Below, in pieces: positions 36,350 to 45,427 of a stretch of 64,000 nt of DNA. Position numbers and translations under genes: made by a program. A model generated the notes under the pieces. The model was not told the DNA's origin. It saw only the letters and a list, made by a program, of their open reading frames with translations, and searched no databases. The stretch covers positions 1-64,000 of the forward strand of contig NZ_JALQDG010000033.1 in NCBI RefSeq assembly GCF_023631325.1, read 5' to 3'. The DNA comes from Caballeronia sp. INDeC2 (GTDB lineage Bacteria > Pseudomonadota > Gammaproteobacteria > Burkholderiales > Burkholderiaceae). The stretch's first letter is position 1. Every line of letters begins with the position of its first letter.

Positions 36350-37054
36350 TCAGGCTTGCTGAATGCCGTATTGCTGCAGCACGTTGGTCTGGTCGCGCCA
36401 CCCACGCTCGCGGTGAGCGCGATACAAGTCGCTTGCTTTCGCTGCATCGCCGCAACGCATTGCGTCGATGATGTCGTAATGCTCTTGTATCGACTTCGAC
36501 GGCTGCGGATGCGGCTTGACCATCTGCGTGAAGCGGCGCACGCGGTGCACCTGATCACGGCAATTCACGACGATGGCATGAAGTCGCGCATTTCCGCTCA
36601 ACGCAATGAGCGTCTCATGAAAGACTTCATCCGCCGCGGCCCACGTGAACATGTCGCCGCGTTCGAGTGCGGCGGTCATCGTCTCGCATGAGTGAATGAG
36701 CGGCGCTAAGTCCACGTCCTTTCTCGATGCGACGAGCGCCGCCGCTGTCGATTCCAGGCTGATCAGCACTTCATAGATGTGTTTGATATCGGAGATGGAA
36801 GTCGGCACGATGCGGATGCCGTGGCGCGGCACGATCTGTACGAGGCCTTCGCCTTGCAGACGCAGTGCGGCCTCGCGGATCGGCGTGCGGCTAAAGCCGA
36901 GCATCAGCCCCAATTCCTGCTCGAGCAAATACGAGCCCGGCGTGAGCTCGCTTTCAATGATCCTTCGGCGCAGTTCGCGATAAGCAAGCTCGGTCGTGTT
37001 GCGTTTCGCAGGCTTCGCGCCTTCGACGGGTTTGTCGTTCAATGAAGCGGCCAC
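36350..37054 (-). CDS. GntR-family (FCD) regulator of the hydratase/lyase operon
   Basis: A 234-residue FadR-subfamily regulator. The winged helix contains LLEQELGLMLGFSRTPIREAALRLQ and the FCD domain starts at SISDIKHIYEVLISLES. GTG 37054 has GGAGG upstream and fits better than an upstream ATG. It is close in length and sequence to the GntR protein encoded at 39028, suggesting paralogues. Located directly upstream of the importer operon on the same strand, with a palindrome between. Confidence 0.88.
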   Translation of the reverse strand: MAASLNDKPVEGAKPAKRNTTELAYRELRRRIIESELTPGSYLLEQELGLMLGFSRTPIREAALRLQGEGLVQIVPRHGIRIVPTSISDIKHIYEVLISLESTAAALVASRKDVDLAPLIHSCETMTAALERGDMFTWAAADEVFHETLIALSGNARLHAIVVNCRDQVHRVRRFTQMVKPHPQPSKSIQEHYDIIDAMRCGDAAKASDLYRAHRERGWRDQTNVLQQYGIQQA

Positions 37055-37103
37055 GCTTGACCTCCCCGATGGATATCCGTCTTGCGACGATGGTAACACC
37101 GCG

Positions 37104-37979
37104 TCAAACGTCGGTGAGGTGCGCGACGAGCTTGCGGCACGCCTCCGGCAACGCATCGAGCGAGCGCACGCCGATGAGCAATTCGCGCGCGGCCCATGCG
37201 TCGCTCAATGCGACGACGGCGAGCGCATGTTGTTTCGCCACTGCCTCGGGCATCACGCCGAATCCCAAGCCCGCTTCTATCATCAGGCATTGCGCGTCAT
37301 AGCTCGACACCTGAATGCGCACGCGCACCGAGCGTCCGAGTTCATTTGCCGCGCGCGTGAGGCACTGGCTGATCGCGGTATCGGATGGTAAGGCGACGAA
37401 CTCTTCATCGAGCGCATCGGCGAACATGATCGATTGCGCTTTCGTCAACGCATGTCCTCGCGGTGCGGCGAGCACGAGGTAATCCGTGCGATAGGGAATC
37501 GCGTGAATCGCATGGCCGTGAGGAACAGACGTGAACACGCCGATGTCCGCCGCATTGTCCGCCACTGCGCGCACGACTTGCGCGCTCGGCTTTTCATCGA
37601 GCACGATGCGCACATGCGGGTGACGCGCCGCGAACGATTGAATGTCGCGCGGCAGGAACTGAACGATCGAAGATATGTTCGCCGCAATGCGCACGATGCC
37701 GCTCGTGCCGCTCGCGAAATCGCGCATCTGTATGGCGATGTCGTCGAATTGATGCAATGCACGATGTGCGAGCGCCGCGAGCCGGTCGCCCGCTTCGGTC
37801 GGCTCCACGCCCTTATTCGTGCGGCGCAATAGCGGCACGCCGAACATGGCCTCTATCTCGCTGATGCGCCTGCTCACCGCCGCGGCCGCGATGTGTTCGC
37901 GCTGTGCGGCCGCGGCGATCGTGCCCGCATCGACGACGGCGAGGAACAGTCTCAGCGAAAGCGGATCGATCGGCTGCAT
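37104..37979 (-). CDS. LysR-family transcriptional regulator
   Basis: A 291-residue LysR protein. HTH residues about 3-62: LSLRLFLAVVDAGTIAAAAQREHIAAAAVSRRISEIEAMFGVPLLRR (core SRRISEIEAMFG). The C-terminal periplasmic-binding-like effector domain spans about 90-290. It sits 49 bases upstream of the GntR gene on the same strand, so it may be part of the control of the same catabolic operon. Effector unknown. Confidence 0.88.
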   Translation of the reverse strand: MQPIDPLSLRLFLAVVDAGTIAAAAQREHIAAAAVSRRISEIEAMFGVPLLRRTNKGVEPTEAGDRLAALAHRALHQFDDIAIQMRDFASGTSGIVRIAANISSIVQFLPRDIQSFAARHPHVRIVLDEKPSAQVVRAVADNAADIGVFTSVPHGHAIHAIPYRTDYLVLAAPRGHALTKAQSIMFADALDEEFVALPSDTAISQCLTRAANELGRSVRVRIQVSSYDAQCLMIEAGLGFGVMPEAVAKQHALAVVALSDAWAARELLIGVRSLDALPEACRKLVAHLTDV

Positions 37980-38130
37980 GGATGGCGTCTTCTTCTATCA
38001 GTCACGTGCGCAGTGTACTCAAAGAACGCGTGCCATCGTGGATGGCGATGACGGCATGACGAAGCGTAGCTTTGCCACGCACCGCAGCGCGCGGAAAATG
38101 CCTTGAATCATGCACTCGCAAGGAGCCGCT

Positions 38131-38901
38131 ATGCAGGAAGCCGCTGTTGCAAGCCGAATCCGCGTGTTCTGGCAACCGGGATGTTCGTCGTGCCTGCGCA
38201 CGAAGGAATTTCTCGCGCGTCAGGGCATCGAGTTCGAATCGATCGACGTGCACAACGATCCCGAAGGCCGCGCCGCGCTTGCGGCGCTCGGTGCGCGCAG
38301 CGTGCCCGTGGTCGCTTTGGGATCGAAGTACACGTTATGCCAGTCCATCAACGATGTGATCCGCTTTCTCGATCTCAAGACCACGCCGACGCCGCCCTTG
38401 CCACCCGCCGAGTTGGTCAGCAAACTCGCGCATGTGCTTGAATCCAATGTGCGCTATGCGCGTCAGTTCGGCGCCGAATACTTTCGCAAACCTTTTCGCA
38501 ATCGCAATCGCACGCCGGCCGGTTTGACGTTCCATGTGTTTCGCGTGGCTGAAATGGGCGTTCAGGCGGCGCATCAGATCGAATTGCGTTTCGAAGGCTT
38601 CGACGATCAACCGCCAATGGAATGGCAGGCCGAAGATATCGCGCGCTGGGGCGAAGGTGTGCGCGAGAAGTTATTGGATTGGTGGGAGCATGAATCCGAT
38701 CGCTCGCTCGCGTATGACGTGCCGACCTATTACGGCCGCCGCTCGATGCATGAAGTGCTCGAACGCACCGCGTGGCATAGCGCGCAACACACGCGGCAAG
38801 TCATGCTGATGCTGGAAAGCGACGGCGTGACGATCGATCGTCCCTTGACCGCGAACGACCTCGCAGGCCTGCCGCTGCCGGAAGAAGTCTGGGATAAATG
38901 A
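38131..38901 (+). CDS. glutaredoxin-DinB domain fusion protein
   Basis: A 256-residue two-domain protein. Residues about 8-85 are a glutaredoxin/NrdH-like thioredoxin fold with active site WQPGCSSCLRTKEFL and the cis-Pro loop ARSVPVVALG. Residues about 100-250 form a DinB/YfiT-like four-helix bundle with candidate metal histidines in HQIELR and WHSAQHTRQVML (HxxxH). AAGGAG lies 5 bases before ATG 38131, preferred over ATG 38110. DinB-type bundles include mycothiol- and bacillithiol-dependent transferases, so a thiol-transfer or dehalogenating role is conceivable but unproven. Confidence 0.8.
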   Translation: MQEAAVASRIRVFWQPGCSSCLRTKEFLARQGIEFESIDVHNDPEGRAALAALGARSVPVVALGSKYTLCQSINDVIRFLDLKTTPTPPLPPAELVSKLAHVLESNVRYARQFGAEYFRKPFRNRNRTPAGLTFHVFRVAEMGVQAAHQIELRFEGFDDQPPMEWQAEDIARWGEGVREKLLDWWEHESDRSLAYDVPTYYGRRSMHEVLERTAWHSAQHTRQVMLMLESDGVTIDRPLTANDLAGLPLPEEVWDK

Positions 38902-38913
38902 TTCCCGTGCGCT

Positions 38914-38925
38914 AACGTATACGTT
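38914..38925. promoter_or_regulatory. perfect palindrome upstream of the second GntR gene
   Basis: AACGTATACGTT is a perfect 12-bp palindrome about 100 bases upstream of the GntR start at 39028. GntR FCD regulators commonly bind GTATAC-centred palindromes, so autoregulation is likely. Confidence 0.5.
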
Positions 38926-39027
38926 GAGCGATACGGCGAATTTCTTTTCATATAATGAAGGCATTCCGTCCGCCGGTGCGTGGCCCGGCGGATTTATCGT
39001 CCGTGCATCGACGGCAACGTTTTCGGA

Positions 39028-39732
39028 ATGCCCACAATGGCTCCAGCCCGGCCCGCCGAAGCGATCAGCAAACCGCGCGAGAAATCGACCGACACGGTCT
39101 ATCAAGCGCTGCGCGAAAAGATACTCAGCAATGAACTGCGCCCCGGCACGCAGATGCTCGAACAGGAACTCGTAGCGTTGTTCGGCGTGAGCCGCACGCC
39201 GGTGCGCGAGGCGCTCATCCGTCTGCAAAACGAGCGTCTCGTGCAGATCATTCCGCGTCACGGCATGCGCGTGCGCAATGTGTCGATGGGGGATATCGAA
39301 GAAGTCTTTCAAGTACAGACGAGTCTCGAAGCCACAGCGGCCGCGACCGTCGCGGCGCGCAAGCCGGCCGCAAGAGAACTGAAAGCGCTCGAAAAAACAT
39401 GTATGGAAATGGATCGCGCGTTCGCAAAAAACGATCGCGATGCGTGGTCGGCCGCGCGTGAAGCGTTCTATGCGCGGCTCGTCGAACTGAGCGACAACCC
39501 GCGCCTCACGCAGATCGTCGGCGAATGCGAGGATCAGGTGCGTCGTGTGCGTGAATTGACGCTGCGGCTTATCGAACTCGACGAATCGCAAGCGCAGGAT
39601 CTGCACGCGATCGTCGATGCATTGCGGCAAGGCGATGTGTCGTCGGCCCAAGCTTTATGTCGCAAGAATCGCGCTCGCAATCTTCAGACGCAAATCGAAG
39701 CATTGCAACGCTTCAGGATTCTCGACGTTTGA
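39028..39732 (+). CDS. GntR-family (FCD) transcriptional regulator
   Basis: A 234-residue regulator with winged helix LEQELVALFGVSRTPVREALIRLQ and FCD domain from MGDIEEVFQVQTSLEA. It lacks a strong ribosome-binding site; ATG 39028 is chosen by alignment with its paralogue at 36350-37054. Its stop directly abuts that of the convergent UspA gene. No operon partner is obvious, so its target may lie at a distance. Confidence 0.85.
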   Translation: MPTMAPARPAEAISKPREKSTDTVYQALREKILSNELRPGTQMLEQELVALFGVSRTPVREALIRLQNERLVQIIPRHGMRVRNVSMGDIEEVFQVQTSLEATAAATVAARKPAARELKALEKTCMEMDRAFAKNDRDAWSAAREAFYARLVELSDNPRLTQIVGECEDQVRRVRELTLRLIELDESQAQDLHAIVDALRQGDVSSAQALCRKNRARNLQTQIEALQRFRILDV

Positions 39733-40227
39733 TCACGAAGCTTGCAAGGCTGTCTCGCGCAAGTCGGTCACACGCACCTTATCCGCGACAGATGCGTTAG
39801 CGATCAACACTTCACGATTCGTACGGCGGCACACCACGGTACGCACGTGGTTCACGCCCAGGTGGAAGCGTCCGCGCTTTCTCGCGCCGAGCACAATCAG
39901 ATCGGCATTGAGACGATCGGCTTCATCGGCGATCACACGCCCGATGTTGCGGCCGTCTTCGGGCAATCTGCGCGTTTGCCAGTCCGCGTCGATACCCGCG
40001 CGCCCAAGCATCTTTTCGCTGCTGCGGCGAATCACGAGCGCGAGCTGATTCACGAGCGCGGGCATGTCGGAAAGACATTCCATCTGCCAGCCCGCCCACG
40101 ACGGAACCGAATCGATCACGTGCAGCACGGTCAAACGCGCATTGCTATCGCGCGCCCGCGCTATGGCGGCAGACAAGGCGGCTTCGCTGAAGCTCGGTCC
40201 TACGGCGACAAGGATATGTTGGTACAT
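39733..40227 (-). CDS. universal stress protein (UspA family)
   Basis: A 164-residue Usp domain. It opens YQHILVAVGPSFSEAALSAAIARAR and has a C-terminal ATP-type motif LGARKRGRFHLGVNHVRTVV followed by REVLIA; the loop GxxGxH...S of ATP-binding UspAs is changed (GARKRGRFHLG), so nucleotide binding is uncertain. Single gene, tail to tail with the GntR gene. Confidence 0.85.
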   Translation of the reverse strand: MYQHILVAVGPSFSEAALSAAIARARDSNARLTVLHVIDSVPSWAGWQMECLSDMPALVNQLALVIRRSSEKMLGRAGIDADWQTRRLPEDGRNIGRVIADEADRLNADLIVLGARKRGRFHLGVNHVRTVVCRRTNREVLIANASVADKVRVTDLRETALQAS

Positions 40228-40386
40228 GGCGCAACCCTCCGATCATTGAAGAGCGCCGTTCTAGGCGCCTGTCATTCGATTCCATGACGTCATGATCCGC
40301 GCCGATAATTAGCGGAAACTGAGCGCCCGCTTCAAGGCGTTACGATGCGATAAATCAAACTGATAGCCTCCATTCACTTTTCACAC

Positions 40387-41655
40387 ATGGACAATCGCGA
40401 ACTGCTCAACCTCGCGTACTTGCGCGCGTTTCGTCTCGTCGCGCAGACAGGCAGCGCCACGCGGGCTGCTGCCGCGCTATTCCGCGCGCAATCGGCAGTC
40501 ACGCGTTCGCTGCAAGAACTCGAAGCGGCGGTAGGCGAGACCTTGCTGGAGCGCCGTCCGTCGGGCATGTTGCCGACGCCCGCGGGGCGCGCCGTGCTGT
40601 TGCGCTGTCAACGCATATTCGCGGAACTGGAAGAACTGGCGCACTGGTGCGCGACGCGGCAATCGCGCCGCCGCACCGCGATGAGCGACGCGCTTCCCGC
40701 CTTTCTGCTCAACACACGGCGGCTGCAATTGTTCTCCGCGCTCGCGCGACATCGTCATATGCCGAGCGCGGCGCAGACATTGGGCCTCAGTCAGCCGGCG
40801 GTCAGCAGCGCGATACGCATCATGGAAACGGGCTCGGGCATGCAACTGTTTTATCGCAGTCCGCGCGGACTGCTGCTCACGAGCGAAGGCGAAACATTCG
40901 TCCTGCGTGTGCGCCGCGCGCTGAACGAACTGCGCCACATCCCCGATGATCTCGCGGCATTGCGGGGCACGATTCAGGGCTATGTCACGGTCGGCGCGCT
41001 GCCGCTCGGCAGAACGCTTATTCTGCCGGGAGCGATCGCGCGCGTGGCCGTGCAATATCCGGGCGTGCGCATCGTGACCGACGAGAGCGCCTATGAAACG
41101 CTCGTCGCAGGACTGCGCGCGGGCGATATCGACTTCGTGCTCGGCGCACTGCGTCAAAACGATGCGTCGAGCGGACTGGTGAACGAGCGCATGATGTCGG
41201 AAGATATCGTCGTGCTCGCGCGTCGCGGGCATCCGCTTGCGAATGAAAGCGGCTTGACGCTGAAGGATCTGATCGCCGCGCAATGGATCTTGCCGCGCAG
41301 TCAGGCGCCCGCGCGCGGCATGTTCGAGGCGCAGTTCAAACGCGGGAAGCTGAAGCCGCCGATGCCGACCGTCGAGACTGCCGACCTCGCCGTCATTCGC
41401 GGTCTCTTGATGCACACGGATATGCTCGCGGCCGTTTCGGCACAGCAATTGCACTACGAATGCGAGTCGGGTCAGCTCGTCGTGATAGACATTCCTCTAC
41501 ACAACACGCGGCGTGAAATCGGCCTTACGATGCGCGCAGGCGGCACGCCATCGCCGGCGGCACGTGCGTTGATCGATGCAATCCGCTTGACCGTCGATCA
41601 GCTCGGGCATGAGTTGCGCCGTGAATCGCGCGGCTTCGTCAACACTATTGCCTGA
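40387..41655 (+). CDS. LysR-family regulator with two N-terminal HTH domains
   Basis: A 422-residue protein, about 110-120 longer than ordinary LysR proteins. Residues about 6-64 are one LysR HTH (LAYLRAFRLVAQTGSATRAAAALFRAQSAVTRSLQELE, core AVTRSLQELEAAVG) and residues about 108-165 a second (RLQLFSALARHRHMPSAAQTLGLSQPAVSSAIR, core SQPAVSSAIRIME). The substrate-binding domain follows (about 195-410). Such tandem-HTH proteins exist in beta-proteobacteria; whether both domains contact DNA is unknown. The O-methyltransferase gene lies 63 bases downstream. Confidence 0.83.
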   Translation: MDNRELLNLAYLRAFRLVAQTGSATRAAAALFRAQSAVTRSLQELEAAVGETLLERRPSGMLPTPAGRAVLLRCQRIFAELEELAHWCATRQSRRRTAMSDALPAFLLNTRRLQLFSALARHRHMPSAAQTLGLSQPAVSSAIRIMETGSGMQLFYRSPRGLLLTSEGETFVLRVRRALNELRHIPDDLAALRGTIQGYVTVGALPLGRTLILPGAIARVAVQYPGVRIVTDESAYETLVAGLRAGDIDFVLGALRQNDASSGLVNERMMSEDIVVLARRGHPLANESGLTLKDLIAAQWILPRSQAPARGMFEAQFKRGKLKPPMPTVETADLAVIRGLLMHTDMLAAVSAQQLHYECESGQLVVIDIPLHNTRREIGLTMRAGGTPSPAARALIDAIRLTVDQLGHELRRESRGFVNTIA

Positions 41656-41718
41656 ATGTTCAAGGTTATCTGAATCGTTTATCGCCTGGCGCGATCACTG
41701 CAACGAAAGGGAGATGCA

Positions 41719-42384
41719 ATGGACGAGCAGCAATGGATTGCGATGGACGAATACCTGTGCGATCGAACGCAAACGCCCGACGATGCGCTCGACGCAGCCC
41801 TGAAGTCCAGCAAGGAAGCGGGATTGCCCGCGATCAACGTCGCGCCGAATCAGGGCAAGCTGCTACAGATGCTCGCCCGTCTGCGTGGCGCGCGCCGCAT
41901 TCTCGAACTCGGCACGCTCGGCGGATACAGCACGATTTGGCTCGCGCGCGCCCTGCCCGCCGATGGCACGCTGCTCACGCTCGAGGCCGTCGAGCATCAT
42001 GCGGTTGTCGCGCGCAAGAATATCGACCGCGCGGGATTGTCGGGGTTGGTGTCGGTCATCGTGGGCGATGCGATCGATACACTCGAAGCATTCGTGCGCG
42101 ATGGCATCCCTCCTTTCGATTTCATTTTTCTCGATGCCGACAAGCAAAGCTATCCCGCGTATCTGCAACTCGTGTTGCGTCTGAGCCGCCCGGGCACCGT
42201 GATCGTCGCGGATAACGTGATTCGTCAAGGCCGCGTCGCGAATGCGCGAAGCAGCGATCCGGACGTGATAGGCGTGCGAGCGTTCCTGGATATGCTCGCC
42301 GCAGACGCGCATGTTTCTTCTACGGCAATTCAGACGGTCGGCAGCAAGGGATGGGACGGATTCTCGCTTTCTATCGTCTCGTGA
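41719..42384 (+). CDS. class I SAM-dependent O-methyltransferase (COMT-like)
   Basis: A 221-residue methyltransferase of the bacterial/plant caffeoyl-CoA OMT family. SAM-binding motif I is ILELGTLGGYSTIWLARALP, followed by LLTLEAVEHHAVVARKNI; the metal-binding acidic region is FIFLDADKQSYPAYL and VIVADNVIRQGRV. It probably methylates a catecholic hydroxyl with Mg2+/Ca2+. GGGAG lies upstream of ATG 41719. Same strand as the LysR gene. Confidence 0.88.
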   Translation: MDEQQWIAMDEYLCDRTQTPDDALDAALKSSKEAGLPAINVAPNQGKLLQMLARLRGARRILELGTLGGYSTIWLARALPADGTLLTLEAVEHHAVVARKNIDRAGLSGLVSVIVGDAIDTLEAFVRDGIPPFDFIFLDADKQSYPAYLQLVLRLSRPGTVIVADNVIRQGRVANARSSDPDVIGVRAFLDMLAADAHVSSTAIQTVGSKGWDGFSLSIVS

Positions 42385-42473
42385 CCGATTTTAAAATTTC
42401 CGCGACGCCGATGGAATAAACCGCTCGTCCGAAAGGTTAGCGCATCGAGAGCCTAGAAAATCGATGCACCGAC

Positions 42474-42944
42474 ATGGACGAGCCGCTTACCCGACGAGAC
42501 ATTCAAGCCTTCACAGACGGCGTGCGCGCTGAACAGGTCGCGTTTTATCGGCAGCGTGCATTCGATAACGCCGCATCGCATGAGATCGCGCGCCTACGTC
42601 CGTTGCAGCGCGTATTCGTCGGCTTGTGCGTTGCCTCGGCCGCCGCGGGCTGGTGCGCTGCAACGCACATCTCCGCCGATATGCTCGATTCAATCGCCGT
42701 CATGGCTTTGATGGAAAGCGCGAATCAGTGCGGCACGAGGGCGAGCCCGCTCATGTCGCACGATCCGCATTTCATCGGACTCACGCCGGTGGGCCTCGGA
42801 CTGATCGCGACACGGACGCGGCGTGCGGGAACGCTCGTGCATATTGATGGCGGCAAGCGCTATGTGCTCGCGGGGCGCGCGAGCACTCACGGAATCATGC
42901 GCGCCGCCGACGCGTTGACGATGACGGCGCGAGAGGCGGAATAA
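42474..42944 (+). CDS. small protein upstream of ECF sigma factor, unknown function
   Basis: A 156-residue protein with no recognised family. Residues 1-45 (LTRRDIQAFTDGVRAEQVAFYRQRAF) resemble the start of putative anti-sigma factors; a hydrophobic stretch about 47-63 (VFVGLCVASAAAGWCAA) could be one weak membrane helix; the remainder is a basic globular tail containing four cysteines in total with its neighbours. It ends 1 base before the sigma factor start, so it is co-translated and could be an additional regulator or a redox-sensing partner. Confidence 0.65.
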   Translation: MDEPLTRRDIQAFTDGVRAEQVAFYRQRAFDNAASHEIARLRPLQRVFVGLCVASAAAGWCAATHISADMLDSIAVMALMESANQCGTRASPLMSHDPHFIGLTPVGLGLIATRTRRAGTLVHIDGGKRYVLAGRASTHGIMRAADALTMTAREAE

Positions 42945-42945
42945 T

Positions 42946-43467
42946 ATGCCGGACATCCGCGACGACTTGATGGAACACATCCCCAGGCTGCGCCGCTATG
43001 CACGCGCACTGTTGAACAATCGGGATATCGCCGACGATCTCGTGCAGGACACGATCGAGCGGGCCTTATCGCGCGCGCAAGGTTTCGAAGCGGGCACCGA
43101 TCTGCGCGCATGGCTTTTCACCATCATGCATAACGTATTCGTGAATCAGGTGCGAAAGGCGTCGGCGCGCGCAGTTCATGTATCTATCGACGATGACGAC
43201 ATCGGCGAGCGCGAGTTCGCAACATCGGGCGGTCAGATGCGCTCACTCGAAGTGCGCGATCTCGACTACGCTTTGCAGCGACTGCCCGCCGAGCAACGTG
43301 AAGTCGTTCTGCTCATCGGGCTCGAAGAAATGAGCTACGCGGAAGTGGCGATTGCGCTCGACATTCCCATCGGCACAGTGATGTCACGCCTGTCGCGTGG
43401 ACGCGAACGCCTGCGCGCGCTGATGGCAGGCACGCAACTCAGCACGAAGTTGAAGGTGGTGCGATGA
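42946..43467 (+). CDS. ECF-type RNA polymerase sigma factor
   Basis: A 173-residue sigma factor. Region 2 includes LRRYARALLNNRDIADDLVQDTIERAL and DLRAWLFTIMHNVFVNQVRK; region 4 has LPAEQREVVLLIGLEEMSYAEVAIALDIPIGTVMSRLSRGRERL (core GTVMSRLSRGRERL). No C-terminal extension. It overlaps the anti-sigma gene by 4 bases (ATGA). It redirects RNA polymerase to a stress or envelope regulon that cannot be named. Confidence 0.92.
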   Translation: MPDIRDDLMEHIPRLRRYARALLNNRDIADDLVQDTIERALSRAQGFEAGTDLRAWLFTIMHNVFVNQVRKASARAVHVSIDDDDIGEREFATSGGQMRSLEVRDLDYALQRLPAEQREVVLLIGLEEMSYAEVAIALDIPIGTVMSRLSRGRERLRALMAGTQLSTKLKVVR

Positions 43468-44291
43468 ACGATCAACAGACTCCCATCAGCGAAGAAGATC
43501 TGCACGCGTATGTCGACGGCGCGCTTTCGGCCGAGCGTCGCGAACAGGTCGAGCGCGCTGTCGAACTGAATCCCGCGCTGGCCGCGCGCGTGAGCGACTA
43601 CTTTTCGCTCAATAACATGTTTCATGAGCGCTATGATCGCGTGCTCAACGAACCCATTCCCGCGCGCTTGCGCACGCTGAAAAAACCGCGTTGGTTCAGC
43701 GCGGCGAATTGGCCGCAAGTCGCGGGCATGGCGGCCGCGCTCGTGTTGGGCATTGGCATCGGCACGAACATGGGCCGCGATACGGTGTCGCTTCCGGGTA
43801 CGAACGCATCGATTGCGTCGAACGCACGTGACGTGAGCGCCGAAGGCATGGAAGGCATGGCGCGTCAGGCCGCGATCGCGCATGTCGTGTATATGCCAGC
43901 TGTCGATCGTCCCGACGATATCGGCAAGGACCGCGATCAGGACTTCGTTCAATATCTTTCGAACAAGCTCGGCACCGAGGTGCATCCGCCACTGCTCACG
44001 AAAAGCGGCTTCGAGCTGATGGGCGGACGCATTCTGCCCGGCGAAAACGGCCCCACCGCGCAATTCATGTATCGCGACGCCAAAGGCGAACGCGTCACGC
44101 TCTGCATCTCGCATCGCAAGACAAGCACGACCACCACTGCATTCAAGCTGTATCAGGACGGGCCCGTGAGCGTTTTTTACTGGATCGATGGCGATTTCGG
44201 CTATGCGGTATCAGGTGGCATCGATCGCAATGTGATGCTCGAACTCGCGCACGATGTCTATGCACAACTGACGCCATCGACGCCGGGCTGA
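43464..44291 (+). CDS. transmembrane anti-sigma factor
   Basis: A 275-residue protein. The N-terminal cytoplasmic part ISEEDLHAYVDGALSAERREQVERAVELNP is the anti-sigma domain without a zinc-binding HxxxCxxC motif. One membrane helix (about residues 88-106, VAGMAAALVLGIGIGTNMG) is followed by a ~165-residue periplasmic sensor domain ending MLELAHDVYAQLTP. It should hold the sigma factor inactive at the inner membrane until an envelope signal releases it. Confidence 0.87.
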   Translation: MNDQQTPISEEDLHAYVDGALSAERREQVERAVELNPALAARVSDYFSLNNMFHERYDRVLNEPIPARLRTLKKPRWFSAANWPQVAGMAAALVLGIGIGTNMGRDTVSLPGTNASIASNARDVSAEGMEGMARQAAIAHVVYMPAVDRPDDIGKDRDQDFVQYLSNKLGTEVHPPLLTKSGFELMGGRILPGENGPTAQFMYRDAKGERVTLCISHRKTSTTTTAFKLYQDGPVSVFYWIDGDFGYAVSGGIDRNVMLELAHDVYAQLTPSTPG

Positions 44292-44598
44292 TTGCCTACG
44301 CGGAAGTTATCTCTTGTCTCGAAGATCACCGTCGCACTATGGAGGATAGTGCGCAGATGATGCTTCAACGTGACCTTGCCGACAAACAAACGTCCGTGCG
44401 GCACGACACAAGATAATGATCGTCGTGCTGCGTCAGTTATTCGTAAGGAGCTCGCTGCACTGCAACCCAGAGTCATCGTGACGCCAGAGAAAAAAATGTG
44501 GCGGTATGAACGCAAATGACGGATGCGACCGTTGTGTTTCATCGGCGCGCGCGTCGTCTGATAATCTTTAGCGCTTCAAGCTCAGCTTCCGCATACAC
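44292..44598. other. intergenic region, no feature recognised
   Basis: About 300 bases between the anti-sigma gene and the alpha/beta hydrolase gene. It is less GC-rich than the coding DNA. No coding frame with recognisable homology, RNA gene or hairpin-T terminator was seen. It presumably contains the promoter for the hydrolase. Confidence 0.5.
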
Positions 44599-45426
44599 AT
44601 GACCGAACCAGCAACGAGTATCGATACAACGTCTTTCATCGAACTGAACGGCGGCGCTTATCCTGTACGCATCGAATATCAGTGGTTGAATCCTGAACGC
44701 GTCGATGCCCCCATCGCGTTGTTCCTGCATGAAGGGCTGGGGTCGGTCGCGCTATGGAAAGGCTGGCCGCAGATGCTTTGCGATCGCCTGAACTGTCGGG
44801 GCCTCGCTTATTCAAGGCCAGGTTATGGGCGCTCCACGCCACGCCAGACAGGCGAACGCTGGCCGGTCAAGTTTCTGCATTTACAGGCGCACCAGGTACT
44901 GCCTGCATTGCTCGATGCGCTCGGCTTAGACGCTGAAGAACGCTCCCGCATGTGGCTCATCGGGCATAGCGACGGCGGCACGATCGCCCTGCTCTATGCG
45001 AGCGAGTTTCCCGAAGCGCTTGCCGGTCTCGCCATCATGGCGCCGCATGTGTTCGTTGAACCGATGACGGTTGAAGGCATCGAAAAAGCCCGCAACACCT
45101 ATGAAACAACGTCGTTCAGAGACAAGCTACAGGCTTATCACGACGATGCAGATTCGGCCTTCTACGGATGGAACGATGCATGGCTGAATCCCGCGTTTCT
45201 GCATTGGGACATCACTGAAGAAATAGCATCGATAAAGCGGCCGTTGCTCGCCATTCAAGGCTATGACGACGAATATGCATCGATGCGGCAACTCGACAAG
45301 ATCAAGGCGGCTGTCGATCACGCGCAACTCGTCAAGCTGACGAAGTGCCGGCACTCACCACATCGCGATGCGACCGATGAAGTGAACGATGCGATCGCCG
45401 CTTTCGTGCGCGCGCATCGAGATTGA
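44599..45426 (+). CDS. alpha/beta hydrolase
   Basis: A 275-residue alpha/beta-fold hydrolase. Oxyanion segment ALFLHEGLGSVALWKGWP, nucleophile elbow LIGHSDGGTIALLYA (Ser), acid near IQGYDDEYASM and catalytic His in CRHSPHRDATDEV. No signal peptide, so cytoplasmic. Substrate unknown; esters or C-C hydrolase substrates are possible. Stand-alone gene, tail to tail with the polysaccharide deacetylase gene one base away. Confidence 0.87.
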   Translation: MTEPATSIDTTSFIELNGGAYPVRIEYQWLNPERVDAPIALFLHEGLGSVALWKGWPQMLCDRLNCRGLAYSRPGYGRSTPRQTGERWPVKFLHLQAHQVLPALLDALGLDAEERSRMWLIGHSDGGTIALLYASEFPEALAGLAIMAPHVFVEPMTVEGIEKARNTYETTSFRDKLQAYHDDADSAFYGWNDAWLNPAFLHWDITEEIASIKRPLLAIQGYDDEYASMRQLDKIKAAVDHAQLVKLTKCRHSPHRDATDEVNDAIAAFVRAHRD

Positions 45427-45427
45427 A

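Noticed and set aside
42413-42429. GGAATAAA and CGTC as an ECF promoter for the sigma operon
   Set aside because: Only 5 bases separate the elements, far shorter than a normal -35/-10 spacing.
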